Shown in pieces: positions 9,513 through 17,910 of a DNA stretch of 64,000 nucleotides (positions are counted from its first letter, which is position 1; the number at the start of each line of letters is the position of its first letter). Below the pieces are notes generated by a model. It saw only the letters and a list, made by a program, of their open reading frames with translations, ran no database searches and was not told the DNA's origin. This stretch comes from a virus. Made by a program: the position numbers and the translations under genes. Location of the stretch: positions 1 to 64,000 of the IMG/VR virus record IMGVR_UViG_3300037189_004920; one strand, given 5' to 3'.

Positions 9513-9964
9513 TGTGGTACAACAAGGTAAGTAAGGACCTCGGCGAGCTTCCCGCTTGCCTTGAGTACTATTATGACCAAATGGTTCTAGCACAGCAGGA
9601 ATGTAAGATTTATGGTAGTTTGGAAAAAGCAAGCTCAATGTTGCCTGGCATTGTTGAGCTTCGCTTTAACCAATTACAAGAGATTGAAGCAATACTAGAA
9701 TACCTAAATATTGAATTACGAAGATTACGTAGTAAAACTTTTAGAAAATACTTAGAAAACTATCAACGTGCATTGAGTAGTCGAGATGTTGAAAAGTACG
9801 TAGACGGTGAAGCTGATGTTGTAGACTTTGAAAAACTAATAAACGAGTTTGCATTGATTAGAAACAAGTGGCTTGGTATTATCAAAGCTCTTGATATTAA
9901 ACAATGGCAAATGAGTAATATTATTAAGCTAAGAACTGCAGGAATGGAGGATGTAACTGTATGA
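9512..9964 (+). CDS. uvsY: UvsY-like recombination mediator
   Basis: A 150-residue, mostly helical protein, close to the 137 residues of T4 UvsY. It would load UvsX onto gp32-coated ssDNA. Recognition rests on the WYNKVSKDLGELP-type N-terminus, the repeated Leu/Arg helices in the middle (IEAILEYLNIELRRLRSKTF), and the position directly after uvsX plus one small gene. It starts in a TAATG overlap and ends in an ATGA overlap with the next gene. Confidence 0.82.
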   Translation: MWYNKVSKDLGELPACLEYYYDQMVLAQQECKIYGSLEKASSMLPGIVELRFNQLQEIEAILEYLNIELRRLRSKTFRKYLENYQRALSSRDVEKYVDGEADVVDFEKLINEFALIRNKWLGIIKALDIKQWQMSNIIKLRTAGMEDVTV

Positions 9965-10386
9965 CCAGAAAAATTTACATAGGTGACATTAATGGAACCG
10001 CTGATTCCTGTCTAGATAAAATTAAACGTACCAGTGAAGAAAGTTTACATTTCCATATTATTAAAAAAAGTGATTTGGTCAAACATGAATTGACCAAAGA
10101 TGCAGGGTCTGATGTTTTTCAGTTCTTTGTACCATTTTTTAATCAGTATCAAGGTCTTGCATTATATGTTACTGATCAATTTGTATCAAAATTTGATGTA
10201 GATAAATTCTTTAGCAGTGTAGTGCATCAAAACTTAGGTTCAATTGTTTATTTTTCTCAGCATGATGCTTGGTTATTCAATTGTGACGACCCAGCAATAA
10301 GAATACTCACTCCTGATTATGTCAATAGTGCAACTAATCAGCAAATTAAAGAAACCATTTCAATAACTGTAATACAAGATATTTGA
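9961..10386 (+). CDS. Hypothetical protein downstream of UvsY
   Basis: A 141-residue protein with no motif I recognise. The sequence alternates short strands (KIYIGDI, LALYVTDQF, LGSIVYFSQHDAWLF) in an alpha/beta pattern. The ATG overlaps the UvsY stop (ATGA), so it belongs to the gp32-uvsX-uvsY operon. Its stop lies within the -35 region of the promoter that drives the next gene. Confidence 0.7.
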   Translation: MTRKIYIGDINGTADSCLDKIKRTSEESLHFHIIKKSDLVKHELTKDAGSDVFQFFVPFFNQYQGLALYVTDQFVSKFDVDKFFSSVVHQNLGSIVYFSQHDAWLFNCDDPAIRILTPDYVNSATNQQIKETISITVIQDI

Positions 10387-10411
10387 CTTCACCATATTTT
10401 TCATGTATAAT
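10383..10411 (+). promoter_or_regulatory. Sigma70-type promoter upstream of the HARP-like gene
   Basis: TTGACT at 10383-10388, a 17-bp spacer, and TATAAT at 10406-10411. The ATG at 10419 is only 7 bp beyond the -10 box, so transcription would begin at or next to the start codon, giving a leaderless mRNA. Confidence 0.75.
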
Positions 10412-10418
10412 TTAAAAT

Positions 10419-11597
10419 ATGAAGTATATTGAAGATTTTGTACAACTCTTTGCCATTGGCCAAATACACCTAAGCACATTTGATGAAAAAATTGCTAGTA
10501 GCCTTGGCTGGCAATGTGTTGAGAACAAAGCATTTACTCAAAAACAGGCAGAAATTGCATTACGGTTGCTGAAAAAATATAAAAAGCAATTTCTTGCACT
10601 TGGTCATCAAAATATTGAACTTTTTATTGACACTCCTGTGTACAAACATGCACTTAGAGTGATTGATAATCAAAGTGCAGTCACCCTTGATTACAAAGAT
10701 CAAAAATTTAGAGTTAAATTTCCGTTTAACCAAGAATTAGTCACAAAAATTCGCCAATTTTCGTCAAAAACACATTTGACGAAACCTAATTGGGATCCTG
10801 AAACTAAAACTTGGCAGTTTGATCTAAATGAAAAAAGTTTAGAATTTATTTTTAATGAACTACTTCCTTTAAAATTTGAAGTTACTGATGAAATATCAGA
10901 AATATTGGAAAAATACCAAAAAATTAAGGAAAATTTTGAAGATTATGTTCCCATGCTAATCAAGCATCATGACACTTATTGTTTTAAAAATATAAAATCT
11001 AATTTTAGTTCCACTGACTTGACTAGTGCATTAATTGAAAGTGTAAAATTAGCAGTAAGTGTTTACGATGACCAAATTTATGAAGAAATTGGCGTAGTTG
11101 GCACTGAATATCCAATATACAATATTTTTAAGCAACACGAAAAACAAAATTTTGTGTTACCAAAAGAAAAATATTCACGCACACAAATTTTGCACTTCAT
11201 GAAAGATATGGACACAATCAATGTAATTTTCCTTCATGAAAATGCCACCGCAGAAACGCTAAAAAACTGGATTTTTGACCTAGAATCGTGTGGTATAAGT
11301 TTAAGTGATGTCGCTGTTTTGTTTAGACAAAATAACGAAGGTCAGGGTGTTGAATTCAACAGCGTAGTAAAAAGTTATAACCTAAATAAGTCTACACAAG
11401 ACAATGTAAAGTGGATATTTTTAGGTGGGAAATACCCAAAAAGTTTAGTAAAAAATGAAAAAATTGCAAATATTTGTTTGTTTGAAAACCAGTATGTGTA
11501 CACACATCATACCATACAAAGTGTCATGAAAAACTCAATTTTTAATTTTGCTCACAACGAACATACAAAACAAGGAGATGGATTTGTCGTCTTGTAA
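10419..11597 (+). CDS. HARP-like domain protein preceding UvsW
   Basis: A 392-residue protein. Residues about 92-135 read FRVKFPFNQELVTKIRQF followed by PNWDPETKTWQFDLNE, which resembles the HARP domain of SMARCAL1-type annealing helicases (basic/hydrophobic strand, then N-x-D-P-x-T-x-x-W). I see no Walker motifs, so it has no obvious helicase core. The gene overlaps the start of UvsW, itself a branch-migration helicase. I infer a DNA-structure-recognition partner of UvsW. The rest of the protein is Lys/Asn-rich and unassigned. Leaderless transcription is likely from the promoter at 10383-10411. Confidence 0.7.
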   Translation: MKYIEDFVQLFAIGQIHLSTFDEKIASSLGWQCVENKAFTQKQAEIALRLLKKYKKQFLALGHQNIELFIDTPVYKHALRVIDNQSAVTLDYKDQKFRVKFPFNQELVTKIRQFSSKTHLTKPNWDPETKTWQFDLNEKSLEFIFNELLPLKFEVTDEISEILEKYQKIKENFEDYVPMLIKHHDTYCFKNIKSNFSSTDLTSALIESVKLAVSVYDDQIYEEIGVVGTEYPIYNIFKQHEKQNFVLPKEKYSRTQILHFMKDMDTINVIFLHENATAETLKNWIFDLESCGISLSDVAVLFRQNNEGQGVEFNSVVKSYNLNKSTQDNVKWIFLGGKYPKSLVKNEKIANICLFENQYVYTHHTIQSVMKNSIFNFAHNEHTKQGDGFVVL

Positions 11598-13038
11598 AAT
11601 AGTATTAAAAGATGAAGTCAACGTAAAAATTGAAGGTTTAGATTTAGACACTAGGAAAAAATTAGTGTCAATGTTTAAGTACGAGTTGCCCTATGCAAGA
11701 CACATGCCTGCTTTTAAATTAGGCAGATGGGATGGTACTGTTAGCTTTTTTGGTCTAGGCGGAACTACATATCTAAGCATGTTAGATAGGGTATTACCTG
11801 AGTTAGAAAGCAGAGGATTTGACATTGATTTAGAAGACTTACGTAATCCAACTAAACTTGAATTTGAAAAAGTCACTGAGACATATTGGGCAGACAAAGG
11901 AAAAGTTTGGCCTAAAGGTCACGTTAAAGAAGGTGAGCCAATTTTATTGCGTGACTATCAACCAGATGCAATTAATAGATTTTTAGAAAATCCGCAAAGC
12001 ATACAAGAACTAGCAACTGGTGCTGGTAAAACAATTATGACTGCTACCATGAGTCATATGTGTGAAAAATATGGACGCACAATTGTTATTGTTCCAAACA
12101 AAGGACTTGTTGAGCAAACTGAAGAAGATTATATCAACGTTGGATTAGATGTTGGTGTATACTATGGTGATAGAAAAGATTTAGACAAGACGCATACGAT
12201 TTGTACTTGGCAAAGTCTTAATATACTTGAGAAAAAAGGCAAAGAACTTGACGATGCAATGAAATTGATTGAGTTCATTGAAGGTGTAGTGTGCGTTATT
12301 GTTGACGAAGTACACATGGCTAAAGCAGATGTGTTAAAAAATTTGCTAACAGGAGCATTTGCACATTGCCCAATACGTTGGGGACTAACTGGCACAGTTC
12401 CTAAAGAAGATTTTGAATTTGAAGGTATCAAATGTAGTTTAGGCCCAGTGGTTGGTGGTATTTCTGCTCATGCATTACAGGAAGCAGGTCACTTGGCCAA
12501 TTGCCACGTTAACATAATTCAAACTCAAGAATGGAAAGAGTTTGGTGGTTATGCTGAAGAATTAAAATATCTAGTCACTGATAGCGACCGATTAACTTAT
12601 GTTGCTAATCTTATTAGAGTAATGTCTGAAACTGGAAATACCCTAGTATTAGTTGACAGGATTGAATGTGGCAAGCAATTGAGTGCTCACTTAGATTGTG
12701 TGTTTATTAATGGCAACGTTAAGACCACTGATAGGAAAGAACACTATGATGAAGTTCGAGAATCAGATGATAAGATTATTGTTGCCACATATGGTGTAGC
12801 TGCCGTAGGTATTAACATTCCAAGAATCTTTAATCTAGTTTTAATTGAACCTGGAAAGAGTTTTGTTCGAGTTATTCAAAGTATTGGTCGTGGCATTAGA
12901 AAAGCTGAAGACAAAGACTTTGTACAAATTTGGGACATAACTGCAAGTACCAAATACGCAAAAAGACATTTAACGGAGCGTAAAAAATACTACAAAGAAG
13001 CAAAATATCCGTTTACAATAGACAAGGTGAAATATTAA
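11578..13038 (+). CDS. uvsW: UvsW, superfamily 2 DNA/RNA helicase
   Basis: UvsW unwinds R-loops and branched DNA and in T4 drives the switch from origin- to recombination-dependent replication. From ATG 11578 the N-terminal domain contains FKLGRWDGTVSFFG (46-59), as in T4 UvsW; Walker A ATGAGKT is at 146-152; the DEVH box is present (VIVDEVHMA); motif VI is QSIGRGIRKAE. The start is ambiguous: AAGGAG abuts ATG 11578 directly, lies 6 bp before an in-frame TTG at 11584, and an in-frame TTG occurs upstream at 11548. The 5' end overlaps the HARP-like gene by 20 bp. Confidence 0.93.
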   Translation: MDLSSCKIVLKDEVNVKIEGLDLDTRKKLVSMFKYELPYARHMPAFKLGRWDGTVSFFGLGGTTYLSMLDRVLPELESRGFDIDLEDLRNPTKLEFEKVTETYWADKGKVWPKGHVKEGEPILLRDYQPDAINRFLENPQSIQELATGAGKTIMTATMSHMCEKYGRTIVIVPNKGLVEQTEEDYINVGLDVGVYYGDRKDLDKTHTICTWQSLNILEKKGKELDDAMKLIEFIEGVVCVIVDEVHMAKADVLKNLLTGAFAHCPIRWGLTGTVPKEDFEFEGIKCSLGPVVGGISAHALQEAGHLANCHVNIIQTQEWKEFGGYAEELKYLVTDSDRLTYVANLIRVMSETGNTLVLVDRIECGKQLSAHLDCVFINGNVKTTDRKEHYDEVRESDDKIIVATYGVAAVGINIPRIFNLVLIEPGKSFVRVIQSIGRGIRKAEDKDFVQIWDITASTKYAKRHLTERKKYYKEAKYPFTIDKVKY

Positions 13039-13040
13039 TA

Positions 13041-13547
13041 ATGCAAATACTGACTTTAAAAGATGAAACATTTTACTTAAATGATCTTCCAGAAGAAGTT
13101 GATGAAGACTGTAGATTCGCTGTGTTAGATAACAGCGATCCTAAAGAGCCCGATTACTTTTTCCAACCACTTATATTCTTAGAATCATTTACGTGCCCAG
13201 CGGCTGTATTACAAATTGGTCCTTGGCAAGTCCAAATGCCTTTAGATTGGTGTATGATTGTTGGTGACCCAGAAAGTACAGGTGACATGGAAGTATTGCC
13301 ATTAACCAGTTTAAATGATCGAGGTTTTAGCGCCTACACATTTAATCCAATTAGTAGTTTCAAACCACAATTTTATCCAGTAGACATTATTAATGTTTAT
13401 CAAGATGTAAAATGGTATTTTCCTAAAATGCGATTGGGACAACTACTTGCGACTCCTTTGCACGGTGGTGAAGCACCTACGTGTGCATACTTCGTTAAAG
13501 AAGTTAGTCGTCAAAGTGAGTTAGTTGATTATTCAAAATGTTGGTGA
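13041..13547 (+). CDS. Conserved hypothetical protein after UvsW
   Basis: A 168-residue protein of a family I recall next to uvsW or gp62 in aquatic T4-like phages (LETFxxPAAVLxIG, VPLDWxxxVGDPE, LNDRGFxAFTFNP, WYFPKM, CAYFVKE). It is Pro/Phe/Trp-rich and predicted mainly beta, with no catalytic motif visible. It starts 2 bp after the UvsW stop and is followed 4 bp later by the next gene. The conserved position within the replication block suggests a replication-related accessory role, but the function is unknown. Confidence 0.78.
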   Translation: MQILTLKDETFYLNDLPEEVDEDCRFAVLDNSDPKEPDYFFQPLIFLESFTCPAAVLQIGPWQVQMPLDWCMIVGDPESTGDMEVLPLTSLNDRGFSAYTFNPISSFKPQFYPVDIINVYQDVKWYFPKMRLGQLLATPLHGGEAPTCAYFVKEVSRQSELVDYSKCW

Positions 13548-13551
13548 TATT

Positions 13552-13845
13552 ATGGGACAACTTAAACCTGGTGTAAAATTAATATACGAACGACATGATA
13601 ATGTCGTGTATGCTAGAGAGTTTGGATCTGATCCAAGTACTAGACAAGTTCATGGATGGGATTATAATAAAGAGAATCCAAATTTTGATCCAAGAACAAG
13701 TGATGGTAGACCATTGCGTGACCACATAATGGAAGACAAAATGTGGGGTGAAATTCGCAGAGAAGCTCGAACAAATGAAGCATTGCATCATGCTTTAGAA
13801 CAGTGTATACTAATATATAACTTGAGTAAAGAACATGGCGCTTGA
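13552..13845 (+). CDS. Small conserved hypothetical protein
   Basis: A 97-residue protein from ATG 13552. The N-terminus reads KPGVKLIYERHDNVVYARE; the middle is Asn/Asp/Pro-rich; the C-terminal 30 residues are a predicted helix. It matches no domain I know. It overlaps the clamp-loader-like gene by 11 bp, so translation is probably coupled. Confidence 0.7.
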   Translation: MGQLKPGVKLIYERHDNVVYAREFGSDPSTRQVHGWDYNKENPNFDPRTSDGRPLRDHIMEDKMWGEIRREARTNEALHHALEQCILIYNLSKEHGA

Positions 13846-14290
13846 TATCAAAAAAGAATTGCACGGTGTTGACATGCGAGATAAAGACATGTACAACAAC
13901 CTTACAGAAGAAGAACGTAAGTCATTTAGTCCTTACATACTAATGCGATATGTTAGTAATGTGCAAGGTGATAATGATGTTCAAGAATGGTTTGTTGAAA
14001 TGACTAACGAGCTGGTCAACAAGCATCATTGGAAACTTAGTAAGAATCACAAAGGTTTACTATGGAAATTGTTTGCTGGATGTGGTACTGGTGCAAAGGC
14101 ATATCATCCATATCTAGCTGCCGGCAAAAAAGAAAAAGCAGTTAAAATTGAAAAATTAATTGCTGAACTTAATCCAGCAATGAAGATGGATGAAGTAAAA
14201 TTATTGACAAGTTTAATGACTAAGGATGACATTGAAAATCTGTTTAACCAGTTGGGGTACGACAAAAAGCAACGCAAGGAATATGAGTAA
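13835..14290 (+). CDS. 62: Clamp-loader small subunit (gp62-like)
   Basis: In T4, gp62 with gp44 loads the gp45 sliding clamp. This 151-residue protein has the family's start (a short charged helix, then SFSPYILMRYVS), a middle with HHWKLSKNHKGLLWKLF, and a C-terminal half with repeated Lys/Glu/Leu helices (KIEKLIAELNPAMKMDEV) ending in a basic tail. Similarity is by pattern only and length is a little below T4 gp62 (187). gp44, gp45 and the gp43 polymerase are not in the window and must lie elsewhere if present. Confidence 0.6.
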   Translation: MALDIKKELHGVDMRDKDMYNNLTEEERKSFSPYILMRYVSNVQGDNDVQEWFVEMTNELVNKHHWKLSKNHKGLLWKLFAGCGTGAKAYHPYLAAGKKEKAVKIEKLIAELNPAMKMDEVKLLTSLMTKDDIENLFNQLGYDKKQRKEYE

Positions 14291-14963
14291 CTATACGTGT
14301 GTTCACTGTGGCAAGGGATATACCAAAGAAGCAACTTTGGTGGCCCATATGTGTGAGCAAAAACGTAGGGCATTGCAACGAGATGAGAAAAGAGTGCAAG
14401 CTGGATTTATGACTTATAATAGATTTTATAAGTTGACTCAAAATTCTAAAAAAGATAAAACGTATGAAGATTTTTGCAAAAGCCCATACTACAATGCGTT
14501 CGTTAAGTTTGGTAGTTTTGTTAATAACGTTAATCCTATCTATCCTGACAAGTTTGTTGATTACGTTATCAAAAGTGGAGTTAAGCTCGATCACTGGTGT
14601 AGAGATGAATTATATTATACCTATCTATCCGAAATGATTAAAATTGAGCCAGTAGACTCTGCAATACAAAGATCACTTAACACTATGATGGAATGGGGTG
14701 ATGAGCAAGATGCAAATTTTGCACATTACTTTAACTATGTTAACATTAATCGTTCAGTTAGACACATTGCTGATGGATTGATTAGTCCTTGGCTGTTATT
14801 AAATTGTAACAGTGGAAAAGATATGCTGGCTAAATTTAACGACGAGCAATTGAACATTGTGTCTGATATTATAGATCCTACATATTGGATGAAAAGATTT
14901 AAAACATATCCTAGTGAAATTGCACTTGTAAAAGAAATTTGTAAAGAAGCAGGAATAACATAA
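14283..14963 (+). CDS. Conserved zinc-finger protein of aquatic T4-like phages
   Basis: From ATG 14283 the 226-residue protein begins with a short zinc-finger-like motif: CVHCGKGYTKEATLVAHMC (C5, C8, H21, C23). The rest is helical with conserved-looking stretches YNRFYKLT, SPYYNAFVKFGSF, DHWCRDELYYTYL and ISPWLLLN. I recall this family beside the mini-PolIII-like gene in many uncultured aquatic phages, always of unknown function. It overlaps the gp62-like stop by 8 bp and its own TAA overlaps the next ATG (TAATG), so the pair is probably co-translated. A DNA-binding partner of the downstream palm-like protein is a reasonable inference. Confidence 0.75.
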   Translation: MSNYTCVHCGKGYTKEATLVAHMCEQKRRALQRDEKRVQAGFMTYNRFYKLTQNSKKDKTYEDFCKSPYYNAFVKFGSFVNNVNPIYPDKFVDYVIKSGVKLDHWCRDELYYTYLSEMIKIEPVDSAIQRSLNTMMEWGDEQDANFAHYFNYVNINRSVRHIADGLISPWLLLNCNSGKDMLAKFNDEQLNIVSDIIDPTYWMKRFKTYPSEIALVKEICKEAGIT

Positions 14964-15550
14964 TGCCAGATATTGACATAGACTTTTTTGATAGAGATTC
15001 AGCACTAAAGCTAATCAAGCACGTGCCAGCGAGTCGTATTGAAAATGGTACTGTTAAAAAGCACAATACTGGAGTATATTGTACTTCTATCCCGTACGAT
15101 TCTGTAACAGGACTTGCCAGTATAGATTATGAAGAAGCTGAAGATCGTGGCTATTTTAAAATAGATTTTTTGAATGTGTCAATTTATAAAGACATTACTA
15201 GTGAACAAGAAATTGATCAATTACTGGCTGTTGAACCTCTTTGGGACTTGTTAGAACAAAAAGAGTTTTGTGATTTGATATTTCATATCAATGGATATCA
15301 TTCATTAGTTGCTCAGGTAAAACCTAAAAATATAGAGCAGTTGGCCATGTTATTGGCACTGATTAGACCTGGAAAGCGTCACCTTGTTTCAAAGGTAGAA
15401 CGTGAGGGTTGGGATAGTATTAAAGATGAGATTTGGGTTAAAACTGAAGATGAATATAGTTTTAAGAAAAGCCACGCAATTGCCTATGCACATGCTATTG
15501 TGGTACAAATGAATAATATTTGTAAAGCAATTAGTTACGGATTTTCCTAA
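14963..15550 (+). CDS. Miniature DNA polymerase III alpha (C-family) palm-like protein
   Basis: The 195-residue protein opens with PDIDIDF, the hallmark motif of bacterial DNA polymerase III alpha, giving candidate catalytic aspartates D5 and D7. It continues with KKHNTGVYCTSIP (compare the KHAGGVVIAP block), then GYFKIDFLNVSIY, which fits the VKFDFLGL motif carrying the third catalytic Asp (D68). LLEQKEF..LIFHINGY, LAMLLALIRPG and FKKSHAIAYAHAIVV follow in the same order as the PolIII blocks FQLES, ALVALFRPGPL and FNKSHSAAYA. PHP, most fingers, and the C-terminal beta-binding and OB domains are absent (usual length above 1,100). Whether it polymerises is unknown. Confidence 0.8.
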   Translation: MPDIDIDFFDRDSALKLIKHVPASRIENGTVKKHNTGVYCTSIPYDSVTGLASIDYEEAEDRGYFKIDFLNVSIYKDITSEQEIDQLLAVEPLWDLLEQKEFCDLIFHINGYHSLVAQVKPKNIEQLAMLLALIRPGKRHLVSKVEREGWDSIKDEIWVKTEDEYSFKKSHAIAYAHAIVVQMNNICKAISYGFS

Positions 15551-15917
15551 CACTACGAACAAGTTGAATACTTTTTCGTTTAACTCTTTTTTCTGCTATT
15601 TCATTTAGATTAACAATTGGCCCAAATACTAAAACAATATCCTTGCTATTAATTGTTTTGATATATCTTCGGTAGTTTTCAAGCTCACCTTTTAAGAATA
15701 TATTGATAGGTATTTTTCGATTGCTTTCCCACCACCATTGTTCGCCAAGATCCAGAAGACCTTGTTTTTCAATGTCGTTGTGAATTGCGCCCAGATCATA
15801 GATGCTTAGGACGCTGTCGTTTTGATTGATAACTATGCCCACTATCTCCAGTTCGTTGCAACGAACGCAGGTTAAAAATGGGAATGTCTGTTGTAATGTA
15901 TTTGTTATGTCGTTCAC
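15531..15917 (-). CDS. Conserved hypothetical protein, leftward
   Basis: A 128-residue protein with a GTG start (the only early candidate). The sequence DLGEQWWWESNRKIPINIFL followed by a basic segment EKRVKRKSIQLVRSVRK resembles a family I recall in aquatic T4-like phages; no function is known. The N-terminus has a CxxC-like pair (CVRC). It overlaps convergently by 20 bp with the palm-like gene. The upstream end lies against a rightward structural gene, with a late TATAAATA box on the minus strand at 15949-15956. Confidence 0.65.
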   Translation of the reverse strand: MNDITNTLQQTFPFLTCVRCNELEIVGIVINQNDSVLSIYDLGAIHNDIEKQGLLDLGEQWWWESNRKIPINIFLKGELENYRRYIKTINSKDIVLVFGPIVNLNEIAEKRVKRKSIQLVRSVRKIRN

Positions 15918-15925
15918 TATAAATA
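15918..15925 (+). promoter_or_regulatory. Late promoter TATAAATA (rightward)
   Basis: A perfect T4-late-type octamer immediately before the rightward structural gene. It overlaps an ATG at 15925, so initiation would favour the ATG at 15931, again nearly leaderless. Confidence 0.7.
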
Positions 15926-15930
15926 TGGGT

Positions 15931-16917
15931 ATGTTGAATTTACCAGTCTATTTATATACACCAGCCATCCGAGTTTTCATAGATTTGGAAAATAATTCCG
16001 TTATGGGGGTAGATGATATGTTTCATGGCTATGCTAATATTGCAAAAGGGATCAAAAACACGATCCGATTTAATTTTTTAAATGGTGAACAACGCACTGT
16101 TAATATCAGTGATAAAAGTTTTAGGTTCAATCTATATGACCAAAGTACAAATAAAAGAGTGCTTTCCAAAGGAATCACAGTTCTAGATGACACTGTGTCT
16201 AAAACTATTGCCACTGCTCAAACTGCTGTAGGAAGCACCATTACATTGAACAATGCCACTAATGTGAGTGTTGGTCAAAGCGTATATGGCATTGGCATAA
16301 CAAAAAATACAACGGTGCAGTCTATTAATGGAGCACAGGTAACTTTGAGTTCACCCACTACTGCACTAGCCCCTTTAGGTAGTGTAATTAAATTTGTTAC
16401 CTACAATCTAAGGGGTTCAGCTGAGTTAACATTGGTTGGCAGAGACACTGTTAATTTAAACTCAGGAAAATACAATTATTCAATCTATTTGGAAGATTTG
16501 GCAACGAACGAATTAAGTCCAGTATTTGTTGATGGTGCAAGCAGTATGACCGGAGTTGCTGAACTTATTGACAGTGTCAATCCTAAATTTATTGATAGTG
16601 AAACTTTAAACTTTAATCAGATGCCTGATAACAAGTTTACTTCTGGCAAAGTAGCTGCCAACCGAGATGGTAAAGGTAATGCCGACTTACATACTGCGGC
16701 AATTTATTTCAATAATTTTACCGGTAATTTTAAAATCTACGGCTCACTAAACAACAGTATAGATGGCGACGCAGGCAATTGGGCGTTATTAAGTTCAACT
16801 GATCATACCAACAAAAATGTCATTGAATATGCCAACCTATATGGTGCTTTTAACTTCTTCAAGTTTGAGTATAGTAAGACAGCCGGATCCATTGACAAAG
16901 TCCTATATAGAAGCTAA
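15931..16917 (+). CDS. Virion structural protein, aquatic T4-like family
   Basis: From ATG 15931, 328 residues. The N-terminus MLNLPVYLYTPAIRVFIDLE and the following DMFHGYANIAKGIKNTIRFNFLNGEQ match a beta-rich virion protein family I recognise in uncultured aquatic myoviruses. The middle has a Thr/Val-rich Ig-like insertion (ATNVSVGQSVYGIGITKNTTV) that resembles segments in the giant fibre at 39167-43381. The C-terminus is beta-rich with a YGAFNFFKFEYS segment like proteins that bind or cap fibres. It lies in the replication block but carries a late TATAAATA box, so it is probably expressed late. Confidence 0.72.
   Translation: MLNLPVYLYTPAIRVFIDLENNSVMGVDDMFHGYANIAKGIKNTIRFNFLNGEQRTVNISDKSFRFNLYDQSTNKRVLSKGITVLDDTVSKTIATAQTAVGSTITLNNATNVSVGQSVYGIGITKNTTVQSINGAQVTLSSPTTALAPLGSVIKFVTYNLRGSAELTLVGRDTVNLNSGKYNYSIYLEDLATNELSPVFVDGASSMTGVAELIDSVNPKFIDSETLNFNQMPDNKFTSGKVAANRDGKGNADLHTAAIYFNNFTGNFKIYGSLNNSIDGDAGNWALLSSTDHTNKNVIEYANLYGAFNFFKFEYSKTAGSIDKVLYRS
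15949..15956 (-). promoter_or_regulatory. Late promoter TATAAATA (leftward)
   Basis: A perfect octamer on the minus strand, about 30 bp before the GTG of the leftward gene and inside the 5' coding sequence of the rightward gene. Confidence 0.6.
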
Positions 16918-16926
16918 AATAGTAGT

Positions 16927-17910
16927 ATGAGTCTTTTACAGACAGAACTACTATCATACCTACCTTTTAAAAGAAAACAAACGTCCAGTGGTTGGACTAG
17001 TTTTGATGCTCCTTGCTGTGTTTATAATGGCGAGAGTGCAGACACTAGACAGCGTGGTGGATTTATCAGTCACGGCGGTGGTGGATTCAGTTATCATTGT
17101 TTTAACTGTGGGTTCAAGACCAGTTGGCAACCAGGCAGACAGATTAGTGGCAAAAATAAAAAGTTTTTCAAATGGGTTAATGTACCTAGTAGTAAAGTCA
17201 ACGAATGGAGTTTAGAAGCTCTTAAACTTTTAGACAATGGGTCAACCAATCAAGTTACATTCAAGGACTTTGAAGAAGTTGCTCCTCCTTTAGATTCAAT
17301 GCCATTAGCAGAAGCAATATTAGAACACGACGAAGCAATCAAATGCTTAGAGTATCTATTAGAGCGTGGACACACTTTAGAAGATTACAATTGGTTGTAC
17401 AGTCCAATGCCAGGCTATAAAGATAGATTGGTCATACCCTTTTATCATAGTAAGAAGTGTGTGGGCTACACTGCTAGGAAAGTTGTACCAGGTAGTCCAA
17501 AATACCTAAGTGAAAATCAAACAGGCTATGTGTTTAATGTTGATAATCAAAAATACACTAGCAAGGTGGTTTTTGTAACAGAAGGCCCATTTGATGCTCT
17601 AGCCATTGGTGGTGTAGCCATACTCACAAACTTGCCAAATGAACAACAAAAAGCTATAATTAATAGTCTAGGCAAGACAGTAGTAGTAGTTCCTGACAGA
17701 GATCATACTGGCATGGGATTTGTTAAAGAAGCTATGGAAATGGGATGGCTTGTGGCAATACCTGAATGGGAAGAAGATATCAAAGATGCTAGTGAAGCAT
17801 TTAAGCGTTATGGCAGACTGTTTACCATAAAGACAATTTTAGATACAGCTACAGATAACAAAGTAAAATTGGAACTACTGATGAAACGTTATCCAAAGGA
17901 AATTAAATGA
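16927..17910 (+). CDS. 61: DNA primase (gp61/DnaG type)
   Basis: It synthesises RNA primers for lagging-strand replication. The N-terminal zinc-ribbon region has C30/C31 and HCFNC (C58, C61). The Toprim domain has the Glu motif VVFVTEGPFDA (E219) and the DxD motif VVVVPDRDHTG (D257, D259). At 327 residues it is close to T4 gp61 (342). Its ATGA stop/start overlaps the next small gene, and the helicase follows, giving a primase-helicase operon. Confidence 0.93.
   Translation: MSLLQTELLSYLPFKRKQTSSGWTSFDAPCCVYNGESADTRQRGGFISHGGGGFSYHCFNCGFKTSWQPGRQISGKNKKFFKWVNVPSSKVNEWSLEALKLLDNGSTNQVTFKDFEEVAPPLDSMPLAEAILEHDEAIKCLEYLLERGHTLEDYNWLYSPMPGYKDRLVIPFYHSKKCVGYTARKVVPGSPKYLSENQTGYVFNVDNQKYTSKVVFVTEGPFDALAIGGVAILTNLPNEQQKAIINSLGKTVVVVPDRDHTGMGFVKEAMEMGWLVAIPEWEEDIKDASEAFKRYGRLFTIKTILDTATDNKVKLELLMKRYPKEIK

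Noticed and set aside
14226-14282. Longer start for the zinc-finger protein
   Set aside because: The ATG at 14283 places the CxxC near the N-terminus and keeps the 8-bp overlap with the clamp-loader-like stop; the longer version lies inside that gene.
15826-15930. Longer start of the structural protein upstream of 15931
   Set aside because: It would overlap the leftward gene and lie upstream of a perfect late promoter box.
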